Shown piece after piece: positions 17,398 through 26,053 of a DNA stretch of 64,000 nt (the stretch's first letter is position 1; each line of letters starts with the position of its first letter). A model generated the notes under the pieces. The model was not told where the DNA came from. It did no database searches and was given only the letters and a program-made list of their open reading frames with translations. Made by a program: the position numbers and the translations under genes. This stretch comes from Actinophytocola sp044466355 (lineage in GTDB: Bacteria; Actinomycetota; Actinomycetes; Mycobacteriales; Pseudonocardiaceae): NCBI RefSeq assembly GCF_044466355.1, contig NZ_JBITMQ010000012.1, positions 186,001 to 250,000 of the forward strand, in the 5' to 3' direction.

Positions 17398-18399
17398 CTA
17401 CAGCCGGACCACCATCTTGCCGGTGTTCTCACCACGCAGCATGCCGACGAACGCGGCGGGCGCGTTGTCGAGACCGTCCACAACGGTCTCCTCGGCCACC
17501 AGTTCGCCGTTCGCGAGCCACTGACCGACCTCCTCGGCCATGGCGCCGAACCGGTCGTAGTGGTCCAGGATGATGAAACCGCGCAGCGTCAACCGTTTCC
17601 CGACCAGCAGGTGCAGGTTGCGCGGCCCGGGCGGTGGTTGTTTCTCGTTGTACATGGAGATCGACCCGCACACGGCGACCCGCCCGTTGGTGCGCAGCGC
17701 GTCGATCGCGGCCTGCAGGTGGTCGCCGCCCACGTTGTCGAAGTAGACGTCGATCCCGTCCGGCGCGGCCTGCGCGAGCAACTCGCCCACGTCGCCGTCG
17801 CGGTAGTTGAACGCCGCGTCGAAGCCCAGGTCGTCCGTCAGGTGCGCGACCTTCTCGGCCGAACCGGCGCTGCCGATCACCCGGCTCGCACCCTTCAGCC
17901 GCGCGATCTGCCCGGCCACGCTGCCGACCGCGCCCGCGGCGCCCGACACGAACACCGCCTCGCCCGGCGTGAACCGTGCGATGTCCAGCAGACCGACGTA
18001 CGCGGTCAGCGCGGGCATGCCCAGCGCGCCGAGGAAGCGCGACGGCGAGACCCCCTCGATCGGCGTCAGGGGCGTGTACTGCGACACCAGCGCGTGTGAC
18101 CGCCAGCCCGCGTTGTGCAGCACCAGATCGCCGGTGGCCACACCGTCCACACCGGACTCGACGACCTCGCCGACCGCGCCGCCCTCGAGGGCCTTGCCGA
18201 GCTCGAACGGCGGCGTGTAGGACTTCACGTCGTTCATCCGGCCCCGCATGTACGGGTCGACGGACATGAACGTGTTGCGTACCAGTAGTTCCCCCGCGCC
18301 AGGCGAGGGCACCTCGACGTCCGCGAACGCGAAATTCTCGTCGGTCGGCCAGCCGCTCGGCCGTGCCGCGAGCCGGATCTCCCGTGCGGTGACGCCCAT
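17398..18399 (-). CDS. NADP-dependent medium-chain oxidoreductase (zinc-free, CurA/leukotriene B4 dehydrogenase-like)
   Basis: 333 aa. MDR-superfamily enzyme of the 15-oxoprostaglandin 13-reductase/CurA type. The N-terminal catalytic domain contains FMSVDPYMRGRM, and the Rossmann motif is SGAAGAVGSVAGQIAR. The tail has FDNVGGDHLQAA, GSISMYN, LTLRGFIILDHYDRF and ENTGKMVVRL. There is no structural zinc lobe. It reduces activated double bonds of enones with NADPH, acting in the cytosol. Its ATG shares one base with the ohr stop (TGATG), so it is coupled to the peroxide-stress operon and may detoxify lipid-peroxide breakdown products. Confidence 0.88.
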   Translation of the reverse strand: MGVTAREIRLAARPSGWPTDENFAFADVEVPSPGAGELLVRNTFMSVDPYMRGRMNDVKSYTPPFELGKALEGGAVGEVVESGVDGVATGDLVLHNAGWRSHALVSQYTPLTPIEGVSPSRFLGALGMPALTAYVGLLDIARFTPGEAVFVSGAAGAVGSVAGQIARLKGASRVIGSAGSAEKVAHLTDDLGFDAAFNYRDGDVGELLAQAAPDGIDVYFDNVGGDHLQAAIDALRTNGRVAVCGSISMYNEKQPPPGPRNLHLLVGKRLTLRGFIILDHYDRFGAMAEEVGQWLANGELVAEETVVDGLDNAPAAFVGMLRGENTGKMVVRL

Positions 18400-18815
18400 C
18401 AGGCGACCCGCAGGTTGACGTCGATGTTGCCCCGCGTCGCGTTGGAGTACGGGCACACCTGGTGCGCGGCGTCGACCAGCTTGCGGCCGGCCTCCTCCTC
18501 GACGCCCGGCAGCGACACCACCAGGTCGACGGTGAGGCCGAAACCGCCGTCCTGCTTGCCGATGCCGACCTCGGCGGTCACCGTCGAGTCGCGCACGGAC
18601 ACCTTCTCCCGGCGCGCGACCGCCTGCAGCGCGCTGTGGAAACAGGCCGCGTACCCGGCGGCGAACAGCTGCTCGGGGTTGGTGCCCGCGCCGCCTGCGC
18701 CCCCGATCTCCTTCGGCATGGACAAGTCGAGCGCGAGCACGCCGTCCGACGACGCGACGTGGCCGTTGCGGCCGGCCCCGGACGAGGTGGCCGCCGCCGT
18801 GTAGAGCGCTTCCAT
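18399..18815 (-). CDS. ohr: organic hydroperoxide resistance protein Ohr
   Basis: 138 aa, normal family length. Both catalytic cysteines are present: C58 in GYAACFHSAL and C121 in VCPYSNATRGNIDV. Ohr is a thiol peroxidase that reduces organic and lipid hydroperoxides in the cytosol. It lies between an OhrR-type repressor gene 18 bp upstream and a coupled enone reductase downstream, forming a three-gene peroxide operon on the minus strand. Confidence 0.95.
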   Translation of the reverse strand: MEALYTAAATSSGAGRNGHVASSDGVLALDLSMPKEIGGAGGAGTNPEQLFAAGYAACFHSALQAVARREKVSVRDSTVTAEVGIGKQDGGFGLTVDLVVSLPGVEEEAGRKLVDAAHQVCPYSNATRGNIDVNLRVA

Positions 18816-18833
18816 GGTGGATCCCCTTCTCGG

Positions 18834-19292
18834 TCAGTCCTGCTGTGTGGTGATCTCTCGGGTCAGACGCGTGAGGTTGTCCCGCAGCGCCTCGAGTTCC
18901 CTCAGTGCCATGCCGGTCGTGCCGGAGAGCTTGCGCGGCACGTTGGCCGCCCGGGCTCGGAGAGCGCTCCCCGAGTCCGTGAGGTGGATCCGGACCGCGC
19001 GCTCGTCCTCCGTGCACCGCTCACGGCGCACGAGCCCGTTCGCCTCGAGCCGCTTGAGCAGCGGCGAGAGGGTGCCCGAGTCCAGGTCGAGCGCCTCGCC
19101 GAGCTCCTTGACCAGCGCGGGACCGCGCTCCCAGAGCACGAGCAGCACGAGGTACTGCGGATAGGTGAGGCCGAGCGCGTCGAGCGCGGGCCGGTAGAGG
19201 TTGATGACCGCCCGCGACGCCGCGTAGAGCGCGAAGCACACCTGCTTCTCGAGCCTCAGGTCGTCGGCCGGCACGACAGGTACGTTACGCAC
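18834..19292 (-). CDS. ohrR: OhrR-type MarR-family redox repressor
   Basis: 152 aa. MarR winged helix with LTYPQYLVLLVLWERGP, LDSGTLSPLLKRLEANGLVRR and DERAVRIHLT. C19 in EKQVCFALYAASRAV is the redox-sensing cysteine of OhrR proteins; no second Cys forms an obvious partner. It should repress itself and ohr until oxidised by organic peroxide. The assigned GTG at 19292 lies 6 nt from an operator-like palindrome with no ribosome site, so either the mRNA is leaderless or a later GTG is used. Confidence 0.9.
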   Translation of the reverse strand: MRNVPVVPADDLRLEKQVCFALYAASRAVINLYRPALDALGLTYPQYLVLLVLWERGPALVKELGEALDLDSGTLSPLLKRLEANGLVRRERCTEDERAVRIHLTDSGSALRARAANVPRKLSGTTGMALRELEALRDNLTRLTREITTQQD

Positions 19293-19297
19293 AATTC

Positions 19298-19311
19298 AGT
19301 TGTACACAACT
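19298..19311. promoter_or_regulatory. OhrR operator-like palindrome
   Basis: AGTTGT-AC-ACAACT, a near-perfect dyad directly upstream of ohrR and in the gap to the divergent MMPL gene. MarR/OhrR sites are AT-rich dyads of this kind, and the sequence stands out from the GC-rich surroundings. Confidence 0.6.
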
Positions 19312-19378
19312 CAATGTGCCCCGGCTCACCCCGCACCACTATTGAGCACGCTGCCAATAGTGCCTCTAGGCTCTGCGC

Positions 19379-21436
19379 ATGGGTCGTATCCGATGGTGGT
19401 TGCCCGCGCTGCTCGTGGTCGTCTGGCTCGCCGTCGGCGGAGTCGGCGGTCCGTTCGCGGGAAAGCTCGCCGACGTGGCGAAGAACGACAACGCGTCCTT
19501 TCTGCCGGAGTCGGCCGAGGCCACCGAGGTCGAGCACCTGCAGCGGCAGTTCAGCGACCGGCAGGTGCTGCCCGCCGTGGTCGTCGCCGAGCGGAAGTCC
19601 GGGATCACCGAGGGCGACCTGCGCTTCCTCGCCGAACGCGGTGCGGCGCTGGCGCGGGTCGAGGGGATCGCCGGCCGGTCGATGCCGCCGGAACCGTCGG
19701 ACGACGGCAAGGCCGCGCAGTTCGTCGTCCCGATCGCCGCAGACGGGGGTGAACCGGACAAGGTCGTCGCGGACGTCCGCGACGAGCTGGCGAAGGGCAC
19801 GCCGGACGGGCTGACCGTGCTGGTCACCGGACCGGGCGGGCAGATCGGCGACCTCGTCGTCGCGTTCGGCGGCATCGACGGGCTGCTGCTGCTCGTCGCC
19901 GGTCTGGTGGTCGCGCTGATCCTCGTCGTCGTGTACCGCAGCCCCCTGCTGCCGCTGATCGTGCTGCTGTCGGCGGTGTTCGCGCTCGGGGTCGCCGCGT
20001 TCGTCGTCTACCAGCTCGCCGACCACGACGTGCTGACGCTCAACGGCCAGAGCCAGGGCATCCTGTTCATCCTGGTCTTCGGCGCGGCCACCGACTACGC
20101 GCTGCTGCTCGTGTCCCGGTTCCGCGAAGAGCTGCGCGACGCCGACGACAAGTACACCGCGGTCCGCACCGCGTGGCGCGCGACCCTCGAACCGATCGCC
20201 GCGTCCGCGGGCACCGTCGTGCTCGGCCTGCTGTGCCTGCTGTTCAGCGACCTGCGCTCCAACCAGGGCCTCGGCCCGGTCGCCGCGATCGGCATCGGCG
20301 CGGCACTGCTCGCCTCGCTCACGTTCCTGCCCGCCGCGCTCGCGCTCGTCGGCCGCGCCGCGTTCTGGCCGTTCCTCCCCAAACACGGCTCGGAGAAGCC
20401 GGAACACCGCGGCATGTGGGGCTGGATCGCGCGGCACGTCGGCGCGCGGCCCCGGCTGATCTGGGTCCTCACGACGATCGTGCTGCTCGCCGGGGTCGCG
20501 TTCGTCCCGCAGCTGAAGGCGAACGGCACCGCGCAGTCGGACATCTTCCTGACCGAAGTGGACTCCGTACGCGGCCAGGACGTGCTGTCGGCGCACTTCC
20601 CGGGCGGCTCCGGCGCACCGACGGTGATCATCGCGAACGCGGCGCAGACCGAACAGGTCACGCGGGCCGCCACGGTGGACGGCGTGGCGCGGGTGCTGCC
20701 CACGGGGGAGAAGAACGGCCTCGTGCTGCTGCAGGCGACCCTGGAGGACCCGGCCGACTCCGAGGCCGCGCTGTCCACGGTGGAACGAATCCGCACCGCG
20801 GTACACGACGTGCCGGGCGCCGACGCCCGGGTCGGCGGCCAGACCGCGATCCAGCTCGACGTGCAGACCGCGTCCCGTCACGACCGCACGTTGATCATCC
20901 CGATCGTGCTGGTGGTGATCTTCCTCGTCCTCGCGCTGCTGCTACGCGCGCTCGTGGCCCCGCTCCTGCTGATCGCGACGGTCGTGCTGTCGTTCGCGGC
21001 GACGATGGGCGTGTCCGCGATCGTGTTCAACGACCTGCTCGACTTCCCCGGCGCCGACCCGGCCATACCGCTGTTCGGGTTCATCTTCCTGGTCGCACTG
21101 GGCATCGACTACAACATCTTCCTGATGACCAGGGTGCGGGAGGAGGCACTGGAGTCCGGCACCCGCAAGGGCACACTACGTGGCCTCGCGGTCACCGGCG
21201 GCGTGATCACGTCGGCGGGCGTGGTCCTCGCGGCGACGTTCGCGGCCCTGTCGGTCATCCCCGTGCTGTTCCTGGCCCAGATAGCGTTCATCGTCGCGTT
21301 CGGCGTCCTACTGGACACCATCGTGGTCCGCTCACTACTGGTCCCAGCCCTCACGATCGACATAGGCCAAAAAATCTGGTGGCCAGCCAAACTAAGCCAC
21401 CAAGCCCCCCAAAGTAACCCGCGAGTCACGCTCTAG
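19379..21436 (+). CDS. MMPL-family RND-type transporter
   Basis: 685 aa, about 12 membrane helices in two RND halves. Each half has one helix, a large outer loop and five more helices (e.g. IDGLLLLVAGLVVALILVVV; GIDYNIFLMTRVREE). It shows the MMPL pattern FGAATDYALLLVSRFREEL and the mirror GIDYNIFLMTRVREE, carrying proton-relay Asp-Tyr pairs. It likely exports lipids or hydrophobic compounds by proton motive force. The last ~25 codons shift to A-rich, rare codons (CTA, ATA, AAA), and the native-looking TAA is out of frame just before a repeat array. The frame therefore ends at a TAG inside the array's first unit (tail PRVTL). Confidence 0.88.
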   Translation: MGRIRWWLPALLVVVWLAVGGVGGPFAGKLADVAKNDNASFLPESAEATEVEHLQRQFSDRQVLPAVVVAERKSGITEGDLRFLAERGAALARVEGIAGRSMPPEPSDDGKAAQFVVPIAADGGEPDKVVADVRDELAKGTPDGLTVLVTGPGGQIGDLVVAFGGIDGLLLLVAGLVVALILVVVYRSPLLPLIVLLSAVFALGVAAFVVYQLADHDVLTLNGQSQGILFILVFGAATDYALLLVSRFREELRDADDKYTAVRTAWRATLEPIAASAGTVVLGLLCLLFSDLRSNQGLGPVAAIGIGAALLASLTFLPAALALVGRAAFWPFLPKHGSEKPEHRGMWGWIARHVGARPRLIWVLTTIVLLAGVAFVPQLKANGTAQSDIFLTEVDSVRGQDVLSAHFPGGSGAPTVIIANAAQTEQVTRAATVDGVARVLPTGEKNGLVLLQATLEDPADSEAALSTVERIRTAVHDVPGADARVGGQTAIQLDVQTASRHDRTLIIPIVLVVIFLVLALLLRALVAPLLLIATVVLSFAATMGVSAIVFNDLLDFPGADPAIPLFGFIFLVALGIDYNIFLMTRVREEALESGTRKGTLRGLAVTGGVITSAGVVLAATFAALSVIPVLFLAQIAFIVAFGVLLDTIVVRSLLVPALTIDIGQKIWWPAKLSHQAPQSNPRVTL

Positions 21437-21757
21437 AACACCGCGAGTCACGCTCTAGAACACCGCGAGTCACGCCCCAGAACAGGGCGAGTCGCGCTCT
21501 AGAACACGTCGAGTTGTCGGTTTCGTGCACACCCGGGCCTGTGTGGCCTGCATGAACCCGACAACTCGGTGCGCGCGAACGCGTGACTCGCGCTGTCCGG
21601 GCGCGTGACTCGCGTTCCGGAGCCCGGCGAGTCGCGCTGTAGATCAGGGCGAGTCGCGTTCTCGAACAGGTTGAGTTGTCGGTTTCGTGCAGGTTCGGGT
21701 CTGTGTGGCCTGCATGAACCTGACAGCTCGGTGTGCGCGAACGCGCGACTCGCGGGG
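21419..21757. repeat. 22-bp-unit repeat array 1 with two hairpins
   Basis: Order: four CGCGAGTCNCG-type units of 22 bp, a hairpin (CGAGTTGTCGGTTTCGTGCA pairing with a TGCATGAACCCGACAACTCG arm), two inverted units, two direct units, a second similar hairpin, and one inverted unit. It begins at the end of the MMPL gene and ends at the stop codon of the convergent StrR-like gene, so it fills the gap exactly. Likely bidirectional terminator or structural element; function inferred. Confidence 0.85.
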
Positions 21758-22630
21758 TCAGCCTGCTTTGGTGCGGGGGGTCAGCAGGGTTTCTGCGAAG
21801 GTGCGCCAGGTGTCGGCGCACTCGACGGCCATCCGTGCGACCGTGTCCCGCCAGTGCGGCGGGACGTTGGCCGCGATCTCGGCCCACTTCTCCGGCGGTA
21901 CCGAACGGGCGTCGAGCAGCCGCAGCAGCGTCCGGCCGGTCTCCGAGAACCGCAGCGTCGGGTCGTTGCGCAGCCGTATCACCAGCGTCGCCGGGTCCGG
22001 GCTCGGTGTGGGGCCGGCCTCCGTCAGTCGTTTGCGCACCGTCCGGGCGGTCTCCGGGGAGATGCCCGCCCGCCGCGCGACCTCCCGCAGCGACAGGTCC
22101 GGCTCCGTCAGCAGGATCGCGCGTGCCACCCGCCGCCGTTCCAGGCTGTTGACCGGCCGCAGCTTGCCGTCGTGCCCGAGGCGCACGTCCGGCGCGGGCC
22201 CCGGCCGTTCCCGGCGGATCCGCGCGACGGTCGCCGCGGACAGCCCTGCGACCTTGGCGATCATGCGGTCCGACCAGTGCGCGTGCGAGGCCATGATGCG
22301 CGTCGCGGCCGCCTTCCGGTCCGCGAGTGACAGTGGCAGGCCATGTGTCACGTTCGTGCGCACGGCCAGCACGAACGCCTCGTCGTCGCCGCCGTCGAAG
22401 AACCGGACCGCGATCCGCTCGTCGCCGCGCATGCGGGCGGCTCGAAGCCGGTGCATGCCGTCCACGACCCGCATGTCATCGCGGCGGACGATGATGGGTG
22501 GCAGTCCGCTGTCGGTGTCGGCCAGTGTGCGGACGTGCTCGAGGTTCTCCCCGCCCTGACGGGGCGAGTGGCCGCCGCGCACCTCCGACACCACGACCAT
22601 GGTGACAGGACCGTCGACGTCGAACGGCAT
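21758..22630 (-). CDS. StrR-like ParB/Srx-fold transcriptional regulator
   Basis: 290 aa. N-terminal ParB/sulfiredoxin-like domain (~15-110) with SPRQGGENLEHVRTLADTD, LPPIIVRRDDMRVVDGMHRL and VRTNVTHGLPLSLADRKAAA. A helix-turn-helix follows (WSDRMIAKVAGLSAATVARIR), then a second HTH (SLREVARRAGISPETARTVR). This matches StrR/NovG-type pathway-specific activators of antibiotic clusters. No biosynthetic genes adjoin it here, so it is an orphan or acts at a distance. The stop codon is the last base triplet of repeat array 1. Confidence 0.82.
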   Translation of the reverse strand: MPFDVDGPVTMVVVSEVRGGHSPRQGGENLEHVRTLADTDSGLPPIIVRRDDMRVVDGMHRLRAARMRGDERIAVRFFDGGDDEAFVLAVRTNVTHGLPLSLADRKAAATRIMASHAHWSDRMIAKVAGLSAATVARIRRERPGPAPDVRLGHDGKLRPVNSLERRRVARAILLTEPDLSLREVARRAGISPETARTVRKRLTEAGPTPSPDPATLVIRLRNDPTLRFSETGRTLLRLLDARSVPPEKWAEIAANVPPHWRDTVARMAVECADTWRTFAETLLTPRTKAG

Positions 22631-22958
22631 GCCGGCCCCCCAGGAAAACGGCGGCCACGCTCGGGCCGCGGTCGAGAAGCAAACGTTCCGTATGACGTTT
22701 CCAGGCCGTGGTCCTCGCCGCCAGTGACCGATTCACGGAACGGGTGGGATTTGCTCCCGGCCGCATTCGCGCGAAGGGTGCCGATGTCGACCCGGACCAG
22801 CCGGAACGTCGCTGGTAGAGGCCCCTGCGGATTGATCGTCCGACCTCACCCGGCCAGGTGAATACCCCCGTTACGAAGTGTGGCAGGTCACAGAGTGGGT
22901 ACAGGCTTTCTCTAACGCGCGTCCAGAGGGGACGTGCCGTCACGCCTGGAAGGAGGCG
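22631..22958. other. divergent promoter region without a gene
   Basis: 328 bp between the StrR-like gene and the membrane channel. I see no convincing coding frame. A GGAAGGAGG ribosome site at 22948-22956 serves the channel gene. No clear operator palindrome was recognised. Confidence 0.5.
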
Positions 22959-23888
22959 ATGGCGTTGCAGAGTTCCAACCTCGCGGCCGTCGATTTCGGT
23001 CAGGGGCTTTCGAACGCGTGGAACACGATCGCCACGTTCGTGCCCAAACTGCTCGCGTTCCTGGTGATCCTGTTCGTCGGCTGGTTGATCGCCAAGGCGC
23101 TCAGCAAGCTCGTGGACAAGGTCCTCGAGCGGGTCGGGTTCGACCGTGTGGTGGAACGCGGCGGGATCAAGCGCATGATGTCCCGGAGCAAGTACGACGC
23201 GTCGGACATCATCGCGAAGATCGTGTACTACGCCGTGCTGCTGATCGCCCTCCAGATGGCGTTCGGCGTGTTCGGCCCGAACCCGGTGAGCGCCATGCTG
23301 GCCGCCGTCGTGGCCTGGCTGCCGAAGGCCATCGTCGCGATCGTCATCATCGTCGTGGCCGGTGCCGTCGCCAGCGCGGTCAAGGACCTGGTCACGGGCG
23401 CTCTCGGCGGCCTGTCGTACGGCCGGCTCCTCGGCACGCTCGCCTCGGTGTTCATCTGGGGCCTCGGCATCATCGCCGCGCTGAACCAGATCGGCGTCGC
23501 GACGACGGTGACCACCCCGGTGCTGATCGCGGTCCTCGCGACCGTCGCGGGCATCGCGATCATCGGCGTCGGCGGCGGCCTGGTGCGGCCGATGCAGCAG
23601 CGCTGGGAGGGCTGGCTGAACCGCGCGGAGAACGAGTTCCCGCAGGCCAAGGCGGCTACGCAGGCCTACCAGCGCGGTAAGGAGGACGCGACCCGCGCGG
23701 GTACTCCGACGCGTGCGGAGCACATGGCGCACGCAGGTGGCGGTGCCCACAGCGCCCAGACCGGCACGACGCCGGGCGGCACGCAGGGCATGCACCAGCA
23801 GCGCACGTCGCAGGGCTACGAGCAGTATCCGCAGAGCCCCGGTTACCCCCAACAGGGCGGCACCCTGCCGCCGACCCGTCCGCAGTGA
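22959..23888 (+). CDS. CmpX-like mechanosensitive-channel-type membrane protein
   Basis: 309 aa. Four or five helices with the conserved TM-helix pattern of CmpX/DUF-type MscS relatives: FVPKLLAFLVILFVGWLIAKAL, YDASDIIAKIVYYAVLLIALQM, IVAIVIIVVAGAVASAVKDLV and VLATVAGIAIIGVGGGLVRP. A basic helical segment and a disordered Gly/Gln/Pro tail follow (residues ~245-309). It may gate ions or stabilise membranes under osmotic stress. The start ATG 22959 follows a strong GGAAGGAGG; the upstream in-frame ATG lacks one. Confidence 0.82.
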   Translation: MALQSSNLAAVDFGQGLSNAWNTIATFVPKLLAFLVILFVGWLIAKALSKLVDKVLERVGFDRVVERGGIKRMMSRSKYDASDIIAKIVYYAVLLIALQMAFGVFGPNPVSAMLAAVVAWLPKAIVAIVIIVVAGAVASAVKDLVTGALGGLSYGRLLGTLASVFIWGLGIIAALNQIGVATTVTTPVLIAVLATVAGIAIIGVGGGLVRPMQQRWEGWLNRAENEFPQAKAATQAYQRGKEDATRAGTPTRAEHMAHAGGGAHSAQTGTTPGGTQGMHQQRTSQGYEQYPQSPGYPQQGGTLPPTRPQ

Positions 23889-23902
23889 CGGTCTGACGAT
23901 CT

Positions 23903-23945
23903 CGGCGGCGGCTCAGGAGCCTCTTCGGCTCCCGAGCCGCCGCCG
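23903..23945. terminator. strong GC hairpin terminator
   Basis: The arms CGGCGGCGGCTC.GGAGCC and GGCTCC.GAGCCGCCGCCG pair over 18 bp around a TCTTC loop. It lies in the convergent gap between the channel gene and the next minus-strand gene. There is no T-tract, as is common in actinomycetes. Confidence 0.75.
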
Positions 23946-23977
23946 AACGTGTCAGGAGCCCGCCGCTCCCGCCGGTC

Positions 23978-24367
23978 TCAGGCCAGGGACGGCAGGTCGT
24001 CGGCTCTCGCGACCGGGTGACCCGGGAGGACGTTCGTGGCCAGCGAACAGACCGCCAGCAGGCGCACGTGGAACCAGCTCGCCTCGCGCCACTCGATGAC
24101 GTCCGTCGGGATCGGGAGGGTCAGACCGCGCTCCCGGATGTGGTCCTGGATGCCCTGCGCATAGCCTGCGAGCAGCACCGCGCCCGCCACGGTCGCGCCC
24201 GACTCGACGCCCGTGGTCAGGATGTCGCGGACCGCGGCCGAGTGCTGGTCGAGCACCGCCGCGAGGCCGGGAACGGACGCCGCGGCCACCAGGCCGGCCG
24301 TGCCCAACTGCTCGTGAAGACGCTCGAGCGTTCGCCGTGCCGAGCGTTCGAGGCGCCGGACCCCCAT
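23978..24367 (-). CDS. small conserved actinobacterial protein (possibly DUF6401)
   Basis: 129 aa. A basic N-terminus (RRLERSARRTLERLHEQLG) precedes AGLVAAASVPGLAAVLDQHSAAVRDIL and LAGYAQGIQDHIRERG. I believe it belongs to DUF6401, named for proteins near natural-product loci, but this is from memory. There is no signal peptide and no catalytic motif. The ATG at 24367 was chosen; a GTG three codons upstream is possible and neither has a strong ribosome site. Confidence 0.65.
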   Translation of the reverse strand: MGVRRLERSARRTLERLHEQLGTAGLVAAASVPGLAAVLDQHSAAVRDILTTGVESGATVAGAVLLAGYAQGIQDHIRERGLTLPIPTDVIEWREASWFHVRLLAVCSLATNVLPGHPVARADDLPSLA

Positions 24368-24738
24368 GAAGATCACCCACTAATCAGTCGAAAACCACCC
24401 GCGTGTGTATCACGCGCGGTAGCTGTGACGATTGCGGAAGTGGGCGGAACCACACGCCGACCCCAGCGGGGTTCGAGCGCGTGAAGGTCCTGGGAGGATC
24501 GTCACCGTGACCGTCGGCTTGCTCGACGTGAACACCGCATCGTCGCCGCCGGCATTGCCGACGGCGCGACGGATGGACTACCGAAGTACCCCGTACGGAT
24601 CTACTTCGCATTCCAACTGCGGTGACAAATGGGATGGCGCTGAATTATCCGAGCTGATCGTCAGCGTTTCCCACTTGGCAGGACGAGATGTGCGTCACGT
24701 TGACACGATTCCCCGTCCTGTGCGGCGTCGACTATGGA
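24368..24738. other. intergenic region, lower GC, no supported gene
   Basis: 371 bp. Open frames exist but show no recognisable protein and no good ribosome site. GC content around 24580-24720 is visibly lower than elsewhere, which fits a promoter region or an old insertion remnant. Confidence 0.4.
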
Positions 24739-24906
24739 TTAGTCGCCGCGTCGCGGTTCGGGGAGATGGGCCGCGTACTGCTCGGCCTCGTGCCGGTTCT
24801 GGCTGACGTCTAGCCACGCCCGACTGTTCTGGTCGTACACGGAGTACGTCCAGATGCAGTCGTCGTTCACGTAGCCCGATATCGCGCGGTGCGAGGGTTC
24901 GGACAT
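24739..24906 (-). CDS. small hypothetical protein, 55 aa
   Basis: The start ATG at 24906 has a clear CAGGAG ribosome site 6-7 nt upstream. The product (SEPSHRAISGYVNDDCIWTY, YDQNSRAWLDVSQNRHEAEQ) is hydrophilic, aromatic-rich and soluble-looking. I do not recognise a family. The ribosome site and coherent composition support a real gene; no function is proposed. Confidence 0.55.
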   Translation of the reverse strand: MSEPSHRAISGYVNDDCIWTYSVYDQNSRAWLDVSQNRHEAEQYAAHLPEPRRGD

Positions 24907-25113
24907 CGCGTACTCCTGAAGAATCGGCGGAATGTGTGTCTCATGATGCGACATTCGGAAGTCCGTCGCGAGTGGTGTCACCCGGACGGCGGCCACCAGG
25001 ATAACAGGATGACATTCCGTGTTCGCGAGTGCCGATGCAAGTGCGCGGGGCAATTGTCAAATCCAGCGAAAAGATACCGGCAATAGCCGACGCTATTTAC
25101 CAGCGGAATCCGA

Positions 25114-25743
25114 TCAGGACGCCACCGTGACGCGACCGGCATCTGCCGCGGGTGTGTCGCGGCCGGGTCGCACCATCGCGGGCATCGTGACGCACGAGGT
25201 CAGGCCCCCGATGATCATGAGCACGGTGACCCCGGAGCCGATCAGCAGCGCGCCGACGAAGAACGTGCCCGCGACCCAGAATGACATTTGCCGCCGCGCG
25301 GCCGAGATCACTGCGAGCAGTGCGACACCCGTGAGACCGAGGGCGGGGACCACGCCGTAGAAGAACGCCTCGAAGCCGGGTAGCTCGTGGATCGAGCGGG
25401 AGATGGCGGACATCTCGCTCCGTGCCCCCGCGCGGAATCCGACAACAAGGTCAATCACCATCTGACCGGTCATCGCGACCGTACCGACGACCCCCGCGAG
25501 TGCGACCCCGCCGACCGCGATCCGCTCGGCCGGGTGCCGGGCGGCGTTCCGGACCCGCGACCACAGGGTTGCGATGACGACGAACATCGCGAGGTTCCCG
25601 ACGATGTACGCGAGGTGCGCGGCGGTCCACAGCGGGAGCGCGATCGTCCGGTCCAGATCGGGATTGGGTTTCCAGCCGAGCTTCATGCCCAGCACGCCGA
25701 GCAGCAGAAACAACGGCGCGACGACGAAGGCGGTTCTGATCAT
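25114..25743 (-). CDS. hypothetical integral membrane protein
   Basis: 209 aa with about five membrane helices (residues ~5-22, 38-60, 78-98, 125-145, 155-178) and a hydrophilic tail. It has no recognised motif. The alternation of helices resembles small DUF4386-like or anthrone-oxygenase-like membrane proteins, but I cannot assign a family. It is separate from the divergent transporter gene, with 310 bp between. Confidence 0.6.
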   Translation of the reverse strand: MIRTAFVVAPLFLLLGVLGMKLGWKPNPDLDRTIALPLWTAAHLAYIVGNLAMFVVIATLWSRVRNAARHPAERIAVGGVALAGVVGTVAMTGQMVIDLVVGFRAGARSEMSAISRSIHELPGFEAFFYGVVPALGLTGVALLAVISAARRQMSFWVAGTFFVGALLIGSGVTVLMIIGGLTSCVTMPAMVRPGRDTPAADAGRVTVAS

Positions 25744-26053
25744 TGACGGTTCTCCCCGTGATGTGGCGGCGGAGAAACCGTGTCACCCGGTGAACCCCGC
25801 CACATCCGGGTAAGGCCCTTGGTCATCCCCTAAGGGACCCGAACGAACGGTCCATCACCACGTCCACCGGCCCGTTTCCGTCGGTGCCCCCTTCTACGCT
25901 GGATTCCGGGGGCCGGCGGCCACCCGCGTTCGTCACTTTGGGTAGGCGTTCACTTCGGAGAGTTTTGTACCTGCGGAGTTGGGTACCCCCGTCCGGTCAG
26001 CTACGCCTGTGCTTCTGGTGGGGGCAGGCGTTTGCCCAGGTCGGAGGGAAAAC
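25744..26053. promoter_or_regulatory. divergent regulatory region upstream of MHS transporter
   Basis: 310 bp with no gene. It contains the repeat at 25873-25923 with the GTCGGTG-N8-TACGCT core, the palindrome CCCCTAAGGG and a strong GGAGGGAAA ribosome site just before 26054. Confidence 0.5.
25873..25923 (+). repeat. promoter-like dispersed repeat, copy D
   Basis: Contains GTCGGTG (25880-25886), 8 nt, TACGCT (25895-25900), then GGATTCCGGGGGCCGG and GGCCAC. It matches the three copies inside treY. The core fits the actinobacterial DNA-damage promoter consensus TTGTCRGTG-N8-TAnnmT, read by PafBC in mycobacteria. It points toward the transporter gene. Confidence 0.6.

Noticed and set aside
14394..17483. 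1029-codon open frame on the minus strand opposite the SARP gene
   Set aside because: Antisense shadow; the plus strand encodes all expected SARP, NB-ARC and TPR motifs.
21419..21757. CRISPR array
   Set aside because: The 22-bp units are contiguous with no unique spacers, they invert around a hairpin, and no cas genes are near.
24432..24806. Possible 124-codon gene on the plus strand
   Set aside because: No recognisable family, no ribosome site and it overlaps the well-supported small gene at 24739-24906.
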